A stretch of DNA of 17,601 bases from an uncultured Atopobiaceae bacterium (GTDB lineage: Bacteria; Actinomycetota; Coriobacteriia; Coriobacteriales; Atopobiaceae), in the NCBI GenBank assembly GCA_947303905.1, contig CAMYZR010000006.1, positions 1-17,601 of the forward strand, read 5' to 3'. The translations under genes and the position numbers were made by a program. The notes under the pieces are model-generated. The model had not been told where the DNA came from and did no database searches. It saw only the letters and a list, made by a program, of their open reading frames with translations. Positions 7,134 to 13,201 of this stretch are shown here, piece by piece (the stretch's first letter is position 1; each line of letters opens with the position of its first letter).

Positions 7134-7154
7134 GAGCCAGCTGCCACCTGGCTC
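7134..7154 (-). terminator. Hairpin at the truA stop codon
   Basis: GAGCCAG (7134-7140) and CTGGCTC (7148-7154) form a perfect 7-bp stem with a 7-nt loop. On the minus strand it overlaps the truA TGA and is followed by TCCTT, so it is a weak terminator candidate separating truA from the permease. Confidence 0.4.
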
Positions 7155-7980
7155 ACTCCCAAGGCGACAGCAGGCCCTCGGGATAGCGGACGTTCGTAAA
7201 GGTGAGACCCTCTGGAGGCGCGGTCTGTCCCGCAGCGCGACGGTCTTTGGCCTCGAGCACCTCGCGTATCCACGCTGGGTCTCGGTGTCCACGCCCGACC
7301 TCCACGAGGGTGCCGGTCATGATGCGCACCATGTTATGCAGGAAGGCGTTGCCGGTGACATCGATGGCAACCAGAGGCTCGCCCAACTCCTCGGTTGCGC
7401 TCACCTGAACCCTTCTCAGGTTCCGGCTGAGCGAACGGCCATCCTCCTGTAGCATGCGGGCGGACGAGACCTTGCAGAAGCTCGTAAAGTCGTGCTCCCC
7501 CACCAGATGGGCGGCGGCCTCGTTCATCGCGCTGACGTCAAGCGATGGTGCCGGACGCAGCCACCACGTGTGGCCCCACAGCAGCATCGGACGAGCCCTG
7601 CCGCATGATATGCGATAGCGGTAGCTGCGCTCCGTGGCGTCAAAGCGGGCGGAGAAGCCCTCGTCAGCCCTCAGCACTCTGCGTACGGACATGTCGTTGG
7701 GCACCAGTGCCGTGAGTGATGCCAACAGGCGGTGCCCGGAGAGCTCGAGCTCCTCGCCCCCTACGGGAACGCTCACGTACTGCGCGATCGCATGCACGCC
7801 CGCATCGGTACGCCCGGCACACACGAGGTCGACCGGTCGGTGCAGCACCGTCTCAAGGGCTCCTCGCAGCTCGCCTGCGACCGTTCGGCAGCCCTCCTGC
7901 TCGGCGAAGCCCGAGAAATCGCCTCCACGGTACCCAAGCTCAAGCACGAGCGTTGCCCTGTCCTGTGCTTCTGAAGCCAT
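7153..7980 (-). CDS. truA: tRNA pseudouridine(38-40) synthase
   Basis: 275 residues. It isomerises uridines 38-40 in the anticodon arm of many tRNAs. The family signature with its catalytic Asp is seen as AGRTDAGVHA (55-64, Asp59). Also seen are the N-terminal LELGYRGGDFSGF, the central RSYRYRI and the C-terminal FLHNMVRIMTGTLVEVG stretch. ATG 7980 is preceded by GGCGGGGA at a suitable distance. The frame opens at a TTG at 8004, which would add eight residues unlike the family. It follows rplQ, a common bacterial arrangement, but a terminator lies between them, so it may depend on read-through or its own weak promoter. Confidence 0.95.
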   Translation of the reverse strand: MASEAQDRATLVLELGYRGGDFSGFAEQEGCRTVAGELRGALETVLHRPVDLVCAGRTDAGVHAIAQYVSVPVGGEELELSGHRLLASLTALVPNDMSVRRVLRADEGFSARFDATERSYRYRISCGRARPMLLWGHTWWLRPAPSLDVSAMNEAAAHLVGEHDFTSFCKVSSARMLQEDGRSLSRNLRRVQVSATEELGEPLVAIDVTGNAFLHNMVRIMTGTLVEVGRGHRDPAWIREVLEAKDRRAAGQTAPPEGLTFTNVRYPEGLLSPWE

Positions 7981-8040
7981 GCAGCATTCCCCGCCTCTCG
8001 GCAAGCCATCCGAGGTATGGCCGCCACTCCTCTTCCTATG

Positions 8041-8074
8041 GAAAGGGAGGTCCAGCCCAAGGCCAGACCTCCCT
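8041..8074 (-). terminator. Intrinsic terminator after rplQ
   Basis: AGGGAGGTC (8044-8052) pairs with GACCTCCCT (8066-8074), 9 bp. Inner TGGCC/GGCTG pairs (with G-T) extend the stem to leave a 3-nt loop. On the minus strand it is followed by TTTCC. Position, 29 nt past the rplQ stop, suits the end of the alpha-operon transcript. Confidence 0.65.
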
Positions 8075-8102
8075 CATCACATCTGTGTCAGATGGATGCT
8101 GC

Positions 8103-8516
8103 CTACTCGGCAGCCTCCTCGACCTTGGTCACGCCAGACTTCTTGGGCGTGCAGGGCTCGGTGACGAGCTCGATGATAACGACCTCAGCGGCGTCGCCCT
8201 TGCGGGGGCCGAGCTTCATGATGCGGGTGTAGCCGCCGTTGCGGTCGGCCCACATGCCCTGAGCGGCCTTCTCGAAGACCTCGCGCACGAGCTCCTTGTC
8301 GCCCACCTTGGCGAGGGCCAGACGGCGAGAAGCAAGGTCGCCCTTCTTGGCCCAGGTGATGACACGGTCAACCTCGGGTCGGATGGCCTTCGCGCGCACG
8401 TCGAGCGTCTTGATGCGGTCGTTGGCAAGCAGGGCCTTGATCAGGCTCTTCTTCATTGCCTTGGTGTGAGAGGCGTCGGTGCCAAGCTTCATGCCCCTCT
8501 TCTTGTTGTGCCTCAT
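8103..8516 (-). CDS. rplQ: 50S ribosomal protein L17
   Basis: 137 residues. A primary component of the large subunit near the exit tunnel. It begins MRHNKKRGMKLGTDASHTKAM, diagnostic for L17 (usually R-K-L-G-R-x-S-x-H-R), and contains RIKTLDVRAKAIRPEVDRVITWAKKGD and the conserved RNGGYTRIMKLGPRKGDAAEVVIIEL. The C-terminus carries a short Lys/Glu-rich extension. AAGGAG lies 7 nt before the ATG. It follows rpoA by 27 nt and is the last gene before a terminator, as in many bacteria. Confidence 0.98.
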   Translation of the reverse strand: MRHNKKRGMKLGTDASHTKAMKKSLIKALLANDRIKTLDVRAKAIRPEVDRVITWAKKGDLASRRLALAKVGDKELVREVFEKAAQGMWADRNGGYTRIMKLGPRKGDAAEVVIIELVTEPCTPKKSGVTKVEEAAE

Positions 8517-8543
8517 GGTCTGTCTCCTTGATTAACGCGCAGC

Positions 8544-9485
8544 CTAGGCCTTGAGCCCGAGGCCCATGGCCTCAAGCTTGTCCTTGACTTCCTCGATGGA
8601 CTTCACGCCAAAGTTGCGGATGTTGAGCAGGTCGTTCTCGGAGAACTCCACCAGCTGACGCACGGAGTGGATGCCCGCACGCTTGAGGCAGTTGTAGGAG
8701 CGGACCGAGAGGTCCAGGTCCTCAATCTGCTTGTCAAGCTCGGTGTTATCCTCCTCGACGCCCACGGCGAAGATCGAGGTGTCCTCCTGGGGCTCCTCCT
8801 CGTCGGCCAGGCCCATGAACGCGGTCATGTGCTGGTTGACGATGTTGGCTGCCTCAACCACGGCGTCGCGCGGAGAGACGGAGCCGTCGGTCTCGACCTC
8901 GAGGATCAGGCGGTCGTAGTTGGTGTGCTGACCCACACGGCAGGGCTCGACGACCTTGGCGCAACGGCGCACAGGCGAGTAGAGCGAGTCGACGTGGATA
9001 AGACCGATGGGATCGCCGTCGCGCTCGTTGTCGTCGCCGGAGACGTAGCCGCGGCCAGTGCCGATGCGCATCTGCATGGTGAGATGGGCATCCTCGCCGA
9101 GCGTGCAGATGACGTGGTCGGCGTTGACCAGCTCGAAGTCGGACGGAATGGAGAAGTCGCCACCCGTGACGGTGCAGGGACCCTCAACGTTGATCGTGGC
9201 AACGCCCTCGTCGGCCGTGCCGTTGGAGCGGAACACCAGGCCCTTGACGTTGAGGACGATGTCGGTGACATCGTCGAAGACGCCGGGGACGGTGGTGAAC
9301 TCGTGCTGGACGCCATCGATCTGGATGGCCTGCACGGCTGCGCCCTCGAGAGAGGAGAGCAGCACGCGGCGCAGCGAGTTGCCGAGCGTGTCGCCATAGC
9401 CGCGCTCAAGCGGCTCTGCGCTCACGCGCGCGAGGTTCTCGTTGACCTCCTCTACCGACACCTGCGGTCGGATGAATTCGGACAT
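8544..9485 (-). CDS. rpoA: DNA-directed RNA polymerase subunit alpha
   Basis: 313 residues. It dimerises to nucleate RNA polymerase assembly. The N-terminal domain shows RVSAEPLERGYGDTLGNSLRRVLLSS (20-45) and the NYDRLILEVETDGSVSP insert region. An acidic linker (about 227-250) leads to the C-terminal domain, with LDLSVRSYNCLKRAGIHSV, which holds the Arg/Asn residues that contact UP-element DNA, and NIRNFGVKSIEEVKDKL. GGAGG stands 5 nt before the ATG. It lies between rpsD and rplQ as usual, with short gaps suggesting one transcript. Confidence 0.99.
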   Translation of the reverse strand: MSEFIRPQVSVEEVNENLARVSAEPLERGYGDTLGNSLRRVLLSSLEGAAVQAIQIDGVQHEFTTVPGVFDDVTDIVLNVKGLVFRSNGTADEGVATINVEGPCTVTGGDFSIPSDFELVNADHVICTLGEDAHLTMQMRIGTGRGYVSGDDNERDGDPIGLIHVDSLYSPVRRCAKVVEPCRVGQHTNYDRLILEVETDGSVSPRDAVVEAANIVNQHMTAFMGLADEEEPQEDTSIFAVGVEEDNTELDKQIEDLDLSVRSYNCLKRAGIHSVRQLVEFSENDLLNIRNFGVKSIEEVKDKLEAMGLGLKA

Positions 9486-9508
9486 GAATACCTCCTACCG
9501 GTTCAAGC

Positions 9509-10114
9509 TTACTTGGAGTAGAGCTCGACGATGAGCTGGGGGTCGATGGTGCCGTCCGTGATCAGGTCGATCTGGTCGCGCGTGGGGAGCTGCAGGATTG
9601 TGCCGCGCAGCTTCTCGATGTCAACCTCGAGCCAAGCCGGAACGGCCACGTGCTCGGAGGAGATCAGGGCCTCCTTGATGGGGAGCAGGTCCTTGGCCTT
9701 GTTGGAGACGGCCACGACGTCGCCGGCCTTCACGCGGTAGGACGGGATGTCGACGCGCTTGCCGTTGACGGTGATGTGACCGTGACGGACGGTCTGACGA
9801 GCCTCCTTGCGGGTGCGAGCGAAGCCCAGACGGAACACCACGTTGTCGAGACGGCTCTCGAGGGTGATCATGAGGTTGGTGCCGGTGATGCCAGGCATCT
9901 TCTTAGCGGAGTCGTAGTAGCCACGGAACTGCTTCTCGAGAACGCCGTAGATGAACTTGGCCTTCTGCTTCTCGCGCAGCTGCATGCCGTACTCGCTCTC
10001 CTGGCGGCGACGGCGGCGCGGCTGACGGTTGGACTTCTTGTTGATGCCCAGAACGATCGGGTCGATGTCAAGGGACCTGCACCTCTTGAGGACAGGAGTC
10101 CTATCAACTGCCAT
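9509..10114 (-). CDS. rpsD: 30S ribosomal protein S4 (zinc-free form)
   Basis: 201 residues. A primary 16S-binding protein that starts assembly of the 5' domain; in some bacteria it also represses its own operon. The S4 RNA-binding domain is seen at SRLDNVVFRLGFARTRKEARQTVRHGHITVNGKRVDIPSYRVKAGD. The N-terminus has a basic RRRRR run and only a single cysteine (Cys12), so it lacks the four-Cys zinc cluster of the C+ type. AGGAAGG precedes the ATG by about 10 nt. It lies between rpsK and rpoA. Confidence 0.98.
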   Translation of the reverse strand: MAVDRTPVLKRCRSLDIDPIVLGINKKSNRQPRRRRRQESEYGMQLREKQKAKFIYGVLEKQFRGYYDSAKKMPGITGTNLMITLESRLDNVVFRLGFARTRKEARQTVRHGHITVNGKRVDIPSYRVKAGDVVAVSNKAKDLLPIKEALISSEHVAVPAWLEVDIEKLRGTILQLPTRDQIDLITDGTIDPQLIVELYSK

Positions 10115-10135
10115 AGTAATGAGTCCTTCCTACTG

Positions 10136-10537
10136 CTACACGCGACGGCGCTTCTTGGGGCGGCAGCCGTTGTGCGGAATGGGGGTCTTGTCCTGGATGC
10201 CGGAGACCTCGAGGCCAGCGGCCTGGAGGGAGCGGATGGCCGTCTCGCGGCCCGAGCCGGGGCCCTTGACGAAGACGGTGACCTTCTTCAGGCCGTGATC
10301 CATGGCGGCCTTGGCGGCAGCCTCGGCAGCAAGCTGAGCGGCGAACGGCGTGGACTTGCGGGAGCCCTTGAAGCCGACGGTGCCGCCCGACTGCCAGGAG
10401 ATGACGTTGCCCTGGGGATCGGTGATGGTCACGATCGTGTTGTTGAACGTGGACTTGATGTGGGCCTGGCCCACCGCGATGTTCTTGCGCTCGCTACGAC
10501 GCACGCGCTGAACGCGCTGGTTCTTCTTCTGTGCCAT
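10136..10537 (-). CDS. rpsK: 30S ribosomal protein S11
   Basis: 133 residues. It sits on the small-subunit platform near the mRNA exit and E site. Diagnostic stretches: GQAHIKSTFNNTIVTITDPQG, GFKGSRKSTPFAAQLAAE, VFVKGPGSGRETAIRSL and the C-terminal basic tail PHNGCRPKKRRRV. AGGGAG lies 6 nt before the ATG. Its start is 10 nt past the rpsM stop and rpsD follows after 21 nt. Confidence 0.98.
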   Translation of the reverse strand: MAQKKNQRVQRVRRSERKNIAVGQAHIKSTFNNTIVTITDPQGNVISWQSGGTVGFKGSRKSTPFAAQLAAEAAAKAAMDHGLKKVTVFVKGPGSGRETAIRSLQAAGLEVSGIQDKTPIPHNGCRPKKRRRV

Positions 10538-10547
10538 GGTCTACTCC

Positions 10548-10919
10548 CTAGCCCCTCTTCTTTGCACCGATCTGGCGACGCTTGCCCTTGCGGGTGCGTG
10601 CGTTGGTGTGGGTGCGCTGGCCATGGACAGGAAGGCCCTTGCGGTGACGGAGGCCACGGTAGCAGCCGATCTCCATCAGGCGGGCGGTGTTCTGGCGAAC
10701 CTCACGGCGGAGGTCACCCTCGGTGGTGTAGTTCTCGTGGATGTAGTCACGGATGCGCGTGACCTCGTCCTCGGAGAGGTCCTTGGACTTGACTGCAGGG
10801 TCGACGCCGCAAGCCTCGCAAATCTTGGTGGCGGTGGTGCGACCGATGCCGTAAATGTAGGTGAGTGCGATCTCCGTGCGCTTCTCACGCGGAAGATCGA
10901 CGCCATTAATACGGGCCAA
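10548..10919 (-). CDS. rpsM: 30S ribosomal protein S13, TTG start
   Basis: 123 residues. It contacts the P-site tRNA and forms bridge B1 with the large subunit. Seen: ARINGVDLPREKRTEIALTYIYGIG at the N-terminus and the C-terminal RGLRHRKGLPVHGQRTHTNARTRKG, both diagnostic. The start codon is TTG (minus strand 10919-10917), not ATG; no in-frame ATG or GTG precedes it after the rpmJ stop. The Shine-Dalgarno AAGGAAGGAG ends 7 nt upstream, so initiation there is well supported. It is followed by rpsK. Confidence 0.97.
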   Translation of the reverse strand: MARINGVDLPREKRTEIALTYIYGIGRTTATKICEACGVDPAVKSKDLSEDEVTRIRDYIHENYTTEGDLRREVRQNTARLMEIGCYRGLRHRKGLPVHGQRTHTNARTRKGKRRQIGAKKRG

Positions 10920-10934
10920 TTTGGGTCTCCTTCC

Positions 10935-11048
10935 TTAGCCCTGACGCTGCTTGTGGCGCGGGTTCTCGCAGATGACGTAAACCTTGCCGTGGCGACGGAT
11001 GACCTTGCACTTGTCGCACATCTTCTTGACCGAAGGACGTACCTTCAT
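10935..11048 (-). CDS. rpmJ: 50S ribosomal protein L36 (zinc-binding form)
   Basis: 37 residues, the normal length. It reads MKVRPSVKKMCDKCKVIRRH at the start and ends in NPRHKQRQG. Cys11, Cys14, Cys27 and His32 form the zinc ribbon of the C+ type. It binds 23S rRNA in the large subunit. GGAAGGAAAG lies upstream of the ATG. The stop is 15 nt before the rpsM TTG start, so the two are surely co-transcribed. It was too short for routine ORF calling and was found by translating the gap. Confidence 0.97.
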   Translation of the reverse strand: MKVRPSVKKMCDKCKVIRRHGKVYVICENPRHKQRQG

Positions 11049-11075
11049 CTGTCTTTCCTTCCGGTAGTGCTGATA

Positions 11076-11090
11076 CGTACTGGTAGTACG
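11076..11090. repeat. Inverted repeat CGTACT-ggt-AGTACG upstream of rpmJ
   Basis: Perfect 6-bp arms with a 3-nt centre, 28 nt before the rpmJ start. On the minus strand two ACTACC copies flank and overlap it. The 159-nt gap between infA and rpmJ (11049-11207) holds no other gene; this repeat may be an operator or an RNA stem in the leader. Function is not known. Confidence 0.4.
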
Positions 11091-11162
11091 GGTGGCGAAC
11101 CAGGTGGAGCTAGTCCGCGCTATGTCTTCGCCCAGCCGCAGGCGTGATATCCATACTTAAGG

Positions 11163-11183
11163 CCGCACGGTAGGACCGCGCGG
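11163..11183 (-). terminator. GC-rich hairpin after infA
   Basis: On the minus strand CCGCGCGG (11183-11176) pairs with CCGTGCGG (11170-11163), 8 bp with one G-T and a 5-nt loop, 24 nt past the infA stop. It is followed by CCTTAAG with no T-run. It may attenuate or mark RNA processing between infA and rpmJ. Confidence 0.35.
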
Positions 11184-11207
11184 GTCGAACGGGTGATGCG
11201 TGCGTGA

Positions 11208-11426
11208 TTACTTGTAGCGGTAGGTGATGCGACCGCGCGTGAGGTCGTACGGGGAGATCTCGACGACGACGCGATCGCCCGGAAGGATGCGGATGTAGTT
11301 CATCCGAATCTTGCCGGAGATGGTGCAGAGGATGGTCTTGCCATTCTCGAGCTCGACGTTGAACATGGCATTGGGCAGCGGCTCGACGACCTTGCCCTCA
11401 AGCTCAATTGCATCCTGCTTGCTCAC
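11208..11426 (-). CDS. infA: Translation initiation factor IF-1
   Basis: 72 residues, the standard size: a single OB-fold protein that binds the ribosomal A site during initiation. Seen: IELEGKVVEPLPNAMFNVELENG, the conserved SGKIRMNYIRILPGDRVVVEISPYDL and the terminal RGRITYRYK. The start is GTG (11426-11424); an ATG three bases upstream is out of frame. The Shine-Dalgarno is poor (AAGGCAGG), unusual beside the strong ones of its neighbours. It lies between map and rpmJ, the usual Gram-positive order. Confidence 0.97.
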   Translation of the reverse strand: MSKQDAIELEGKVVEPLPNAMFNVELENGKTILCTISGKIRMNYIRILPGDRVVVEISPYDLTRGRITYRYK

Positions 11427-11465
11427 ACATACCTGCCTTCTACGTGCATTTCACAGCGACCATTA

Positions 11466-11494
11466 ATCTTACCAAAACTTCAACACAAGTCCAA
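11466..11494 (-). promoter_or_regulatory. Candidate sigma-70-type promoter for infA
   Basis: On the minus strand TTGGAC (11494-11489), a 17-nt spacer and TAAGAT (11471-11466) overlap the 3' end of map and lie about 40 nt before the infA start. The -10 matches TATAAT at four of six positions and the -35 matches at three, so support is modest. It would let infA and the genes beyond be transcribed separately from adk-map. Confidence 0.35.
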
Positions 11495-12268
11495 CATGCA
11501 CCGGATGTTCACATGTTGGTCGTCGGCAGTCAGAATCACCGGACCATCCTTTGTGATGGCGACGGAGTTCTCGTAGTGAGCGGCGGGAAGTCCGTCGTTG
11601 GTGACGACCGTCCAACCGTTGGCCAGCGTATGGTTCTTGTAGGTGCCGAGCGTGATCATGGGCTCGATGGCGATGGTCATGCCCACCTGCAGCTTGACGC
11701 CACGGCCACGCTTTCCGTAGTTGGGCACGTTGGGGTCCTCGTGCATCACGCGGCCCACGCCGTGGCCTACGTACTCACGCACGACGCCGTAGCCGTTGCT
11801 CTCGGCCAGATGCTGCACCGCATATCCGATATCGCCCAGGTGATTGCCCGGCTTTGCCTGCTCGATGGCTGCCTTAAGACAGTCGCGCGTGCACTCGCAC
11901 AGGCCCTTGACCTCGTCAGACACCTCTCCGACGTAGAAGGTCCAAGCATTGTCGCCCACCCAGCCGTCGACGGTGGCGCCGGTGTCGATGGAGATGACGT
12001 CACCCTCGTTGAGGAAGCGCATGGGCGATGGGATGCCATGCACGATCTCCTCGTTGACCGATGCGCAGACCGACCCGGGGAATCCGTAGAGCCCCTTGAA
12101 GGCGGGGATGCCACCATGCAGGCGGATGAACGCCTCGACGGCCGCATCGATCTCCTTGGTCGACACGCCAGGACGCACCAGCGAGCCCGCCAGCCTCAGT
12201 GCCTCCTTGGACAGCGCGTCAGAGCGCCTGAACTCCTCGATCTCTTCGGGTGACTTGATGTGAATCAT
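11480..12268 (-). CDS. map: Methionine aminopeptidase, type I
   Basis: 262 residues. It removes the initiator Met from new proteins with small second residues. All five metal ligands are in place: Asp95 (SIDTG), Asp106 (VGDNAW), His169 (YVGHGVG), Glu202 (IEPM) and Glu233 (HYENSVAIT), together with substrate His77 (IVHGIP). No N-terminal zinc-finger extension is present, so it is the short form. The C-terminus runs about ten residues beyond the usual LTADD end and finishes CMLDLC. AAGG lies 4 nt before the ATG. It follows adk, separated by a strong hairpin. Confidence 0.98.
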   Translation of the reverse strand: MIHIKSPEEIEEFRRSDALSKEALRLAGSLVRPGVSTKEIDAAVEAFIRLHGGIPAFKGLYGFPGSVCASVNEEIVHGIPSPMRFLNEGDVISIDTGATVDGWVGDNAWTFYVGEVSDEVKGLCECTRDCLKAAIEQAKPGNHLGDIGYAVQHLAESNGYGVVREYVGHGVGRVMHEDPNVPNYGKRGRGVKLQVGMTIAIEPMITLGTYKNHTLANGWTVVTNDGLPAAHYENSVAITKDGPVILTADDQHVNIRCMLDLC

Positions 12269-12331
12269 GGTGCCTTGGTTCTTTCTCTCTCCTGAGGGTT
12301 GGCAGTTGGGATGGCCCCCACCATCTCACGT

Positions 12332-12364
12332 GCGTGCGCCCCAGACTCCTTCTGGGGCGCACGC
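12332..12364 (-). other. Perfect 14-bp hairpin between adk and map
   Basis: GCGTGCGCCCCAGA (12332-12345) pairs perfectly with TCTGGGGCGCACGC (12351-12364) around a 5-nt loop, 22 nt past the adk stop. A second small stem, GATGG/CCATC (12310-12325), follows on the minus strand. No T-run follows either, so a simple intrinsic terminator is unlikely; attenuation, RNA processing or 3'-end protection are possible. Confidence 0.6.
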
Positions 12365-12386
12365 GGTAGTCCTTGCCAGGCTTGGC

Positions 12387-13013
12387 CTAGAGGCCGAGCT
12401 CCTTCTTGACGTCGACGTAGACCTCGTCGACAGGACGGTCGCCATCGACCTTGATCAGAATGCCCTTGCCGCCGTAGTACTCGATGAGCGGGGCGGTCTG
12501 GGCCTGATAGGTGTCGAGACGCTTCTGGATGGTCTCGGGCTTGTCGTCGTCACGCTGATACATCTCGCCGCCGCAGCGCGGGCAGGTGTCGGTGCCAGCC
12601 GGGGCGGTGTAGCTGCAGTCGCGGCAGGTGCGACGGGAGGACAGACGGGCGATGATGACCGGGAAGGCCACGTCGACGAGCAGGGCACCATCGAGCTTGA
12701 CGCCCATGCCCTCGAGCTCGGAGTCGAGCGTGACTGCCTGAGCGGTGTTGCGCGGGAAGCCGTCGAGGATGAAGCCCTTCTTGGCATCGTCCTGCTGCAG
12801 ACGCTCCTTGACAAGGTCGATGACCAGCTGATCGGGAACGAGCTTGCCCTCGTTCATGTAGGCCTGGGCCTGCTTGCCAAGCTCGGACTGTGCCTTGACG
12901 GCCGCGCGCAGAAGGTCGCCGGTGGAGATGTGGGCAACGCCGTAGTCTGCGACGAGCTTCTGGGCCTGGGTGCCCTTGCCGGCGCCGGGAGCGCCAAGGA
13001 GAACGAGATTCAT
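12387..13013 (-). CDS. adk: Adenylate kinase with zinc-type LID
   Basis: 208 residues. It interconverts ATP+AMP and 2 ADP in the cytoplasm. Seen: P-loop GAPGAGKGT (7-15), AMP-site HISTGDLLR (28-36), DGFPRN (84-89), and a long LID with Cys130, Cys133, Cys144 and Cys147, which forms the zinc site of Gram-positive-type enzymes. ATG 13013 starts the canonical MNLVLLGAPG; the frame is open to 13067, but those 18 residues are unlike the family. The RBS AAAGGCGG is only fair. It follows secY, but a strong terminator lies between, so it probably opens a new transcription unit; no convincing promoter was found in 13014-13148. Confidence 0.97.
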   Translation of the reverse strand: MNLVLLGAPGAGKGTQAQKLVADYGVAHISTGDLLRAAVKAQSELGKQAQAYMNEGKLVPDQLVIDLVKERLQQDDAKKGFILDGFPRNTAQAVTLDSELEGMGVKLDGALLVDVAFPVIIARLSSRRTCRDCSYTAPAGTDTCPRCGGEMYQRDDDKPETIQKRLDTYQAQTAPLIEYYGGKGILIKVDGDRPVDEVYVDVKKELGL

Positions 13014-13145
13014 GGGAACCGCCTTTCGATGGTGAATACCGTACTCCACCAGTCTACTCGCTCGCATGCCCTTGTGAGCGGCGCATCGAAAACATCACCT
13101 GAAGCATCGGTGAGCAGTCTGCTTTCCAGCACTTGCATTAAACCG

Positions 13146-13177
13146 CAATAAAAGACGGGGGTCCGAAGACCCCCGTC
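13146..13177 (-). terminator. Strong intrinsic terminator after secY
   Basis: On the minus strand GACGGGGGTC, a TTCG tetraloop and GACCCCCGTC form a perfect 10-bp stem (13177-13154), followed at once by TTTTATTG. The UUCG loop and U-run make it the best terminator in the window. It begins 24 nt after the secY stop and marks the end of the spc transcript. Confidence 0.92.
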
Positions 13178-13201
13178 GTATCTGCGCTATGAGATGCCCT
13201 C

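Noticed and set aside
7981..8004. TTG start for truA at 8004
   Set aside because: ATG 7980 has a purine-rich RBS and the extra residues are not family-like.
8667..9521. Long plus-strand frame opposite rpoA
   Set aside because: Fully antisense to a certain rpoA; composition is that of a mirrored GC-rich gene. Similar shadows at 9650-10762, 11408-12253, 12267-13151, 13226-14191, 14963-16069 and 16087-17061 were rejected for the same reason.
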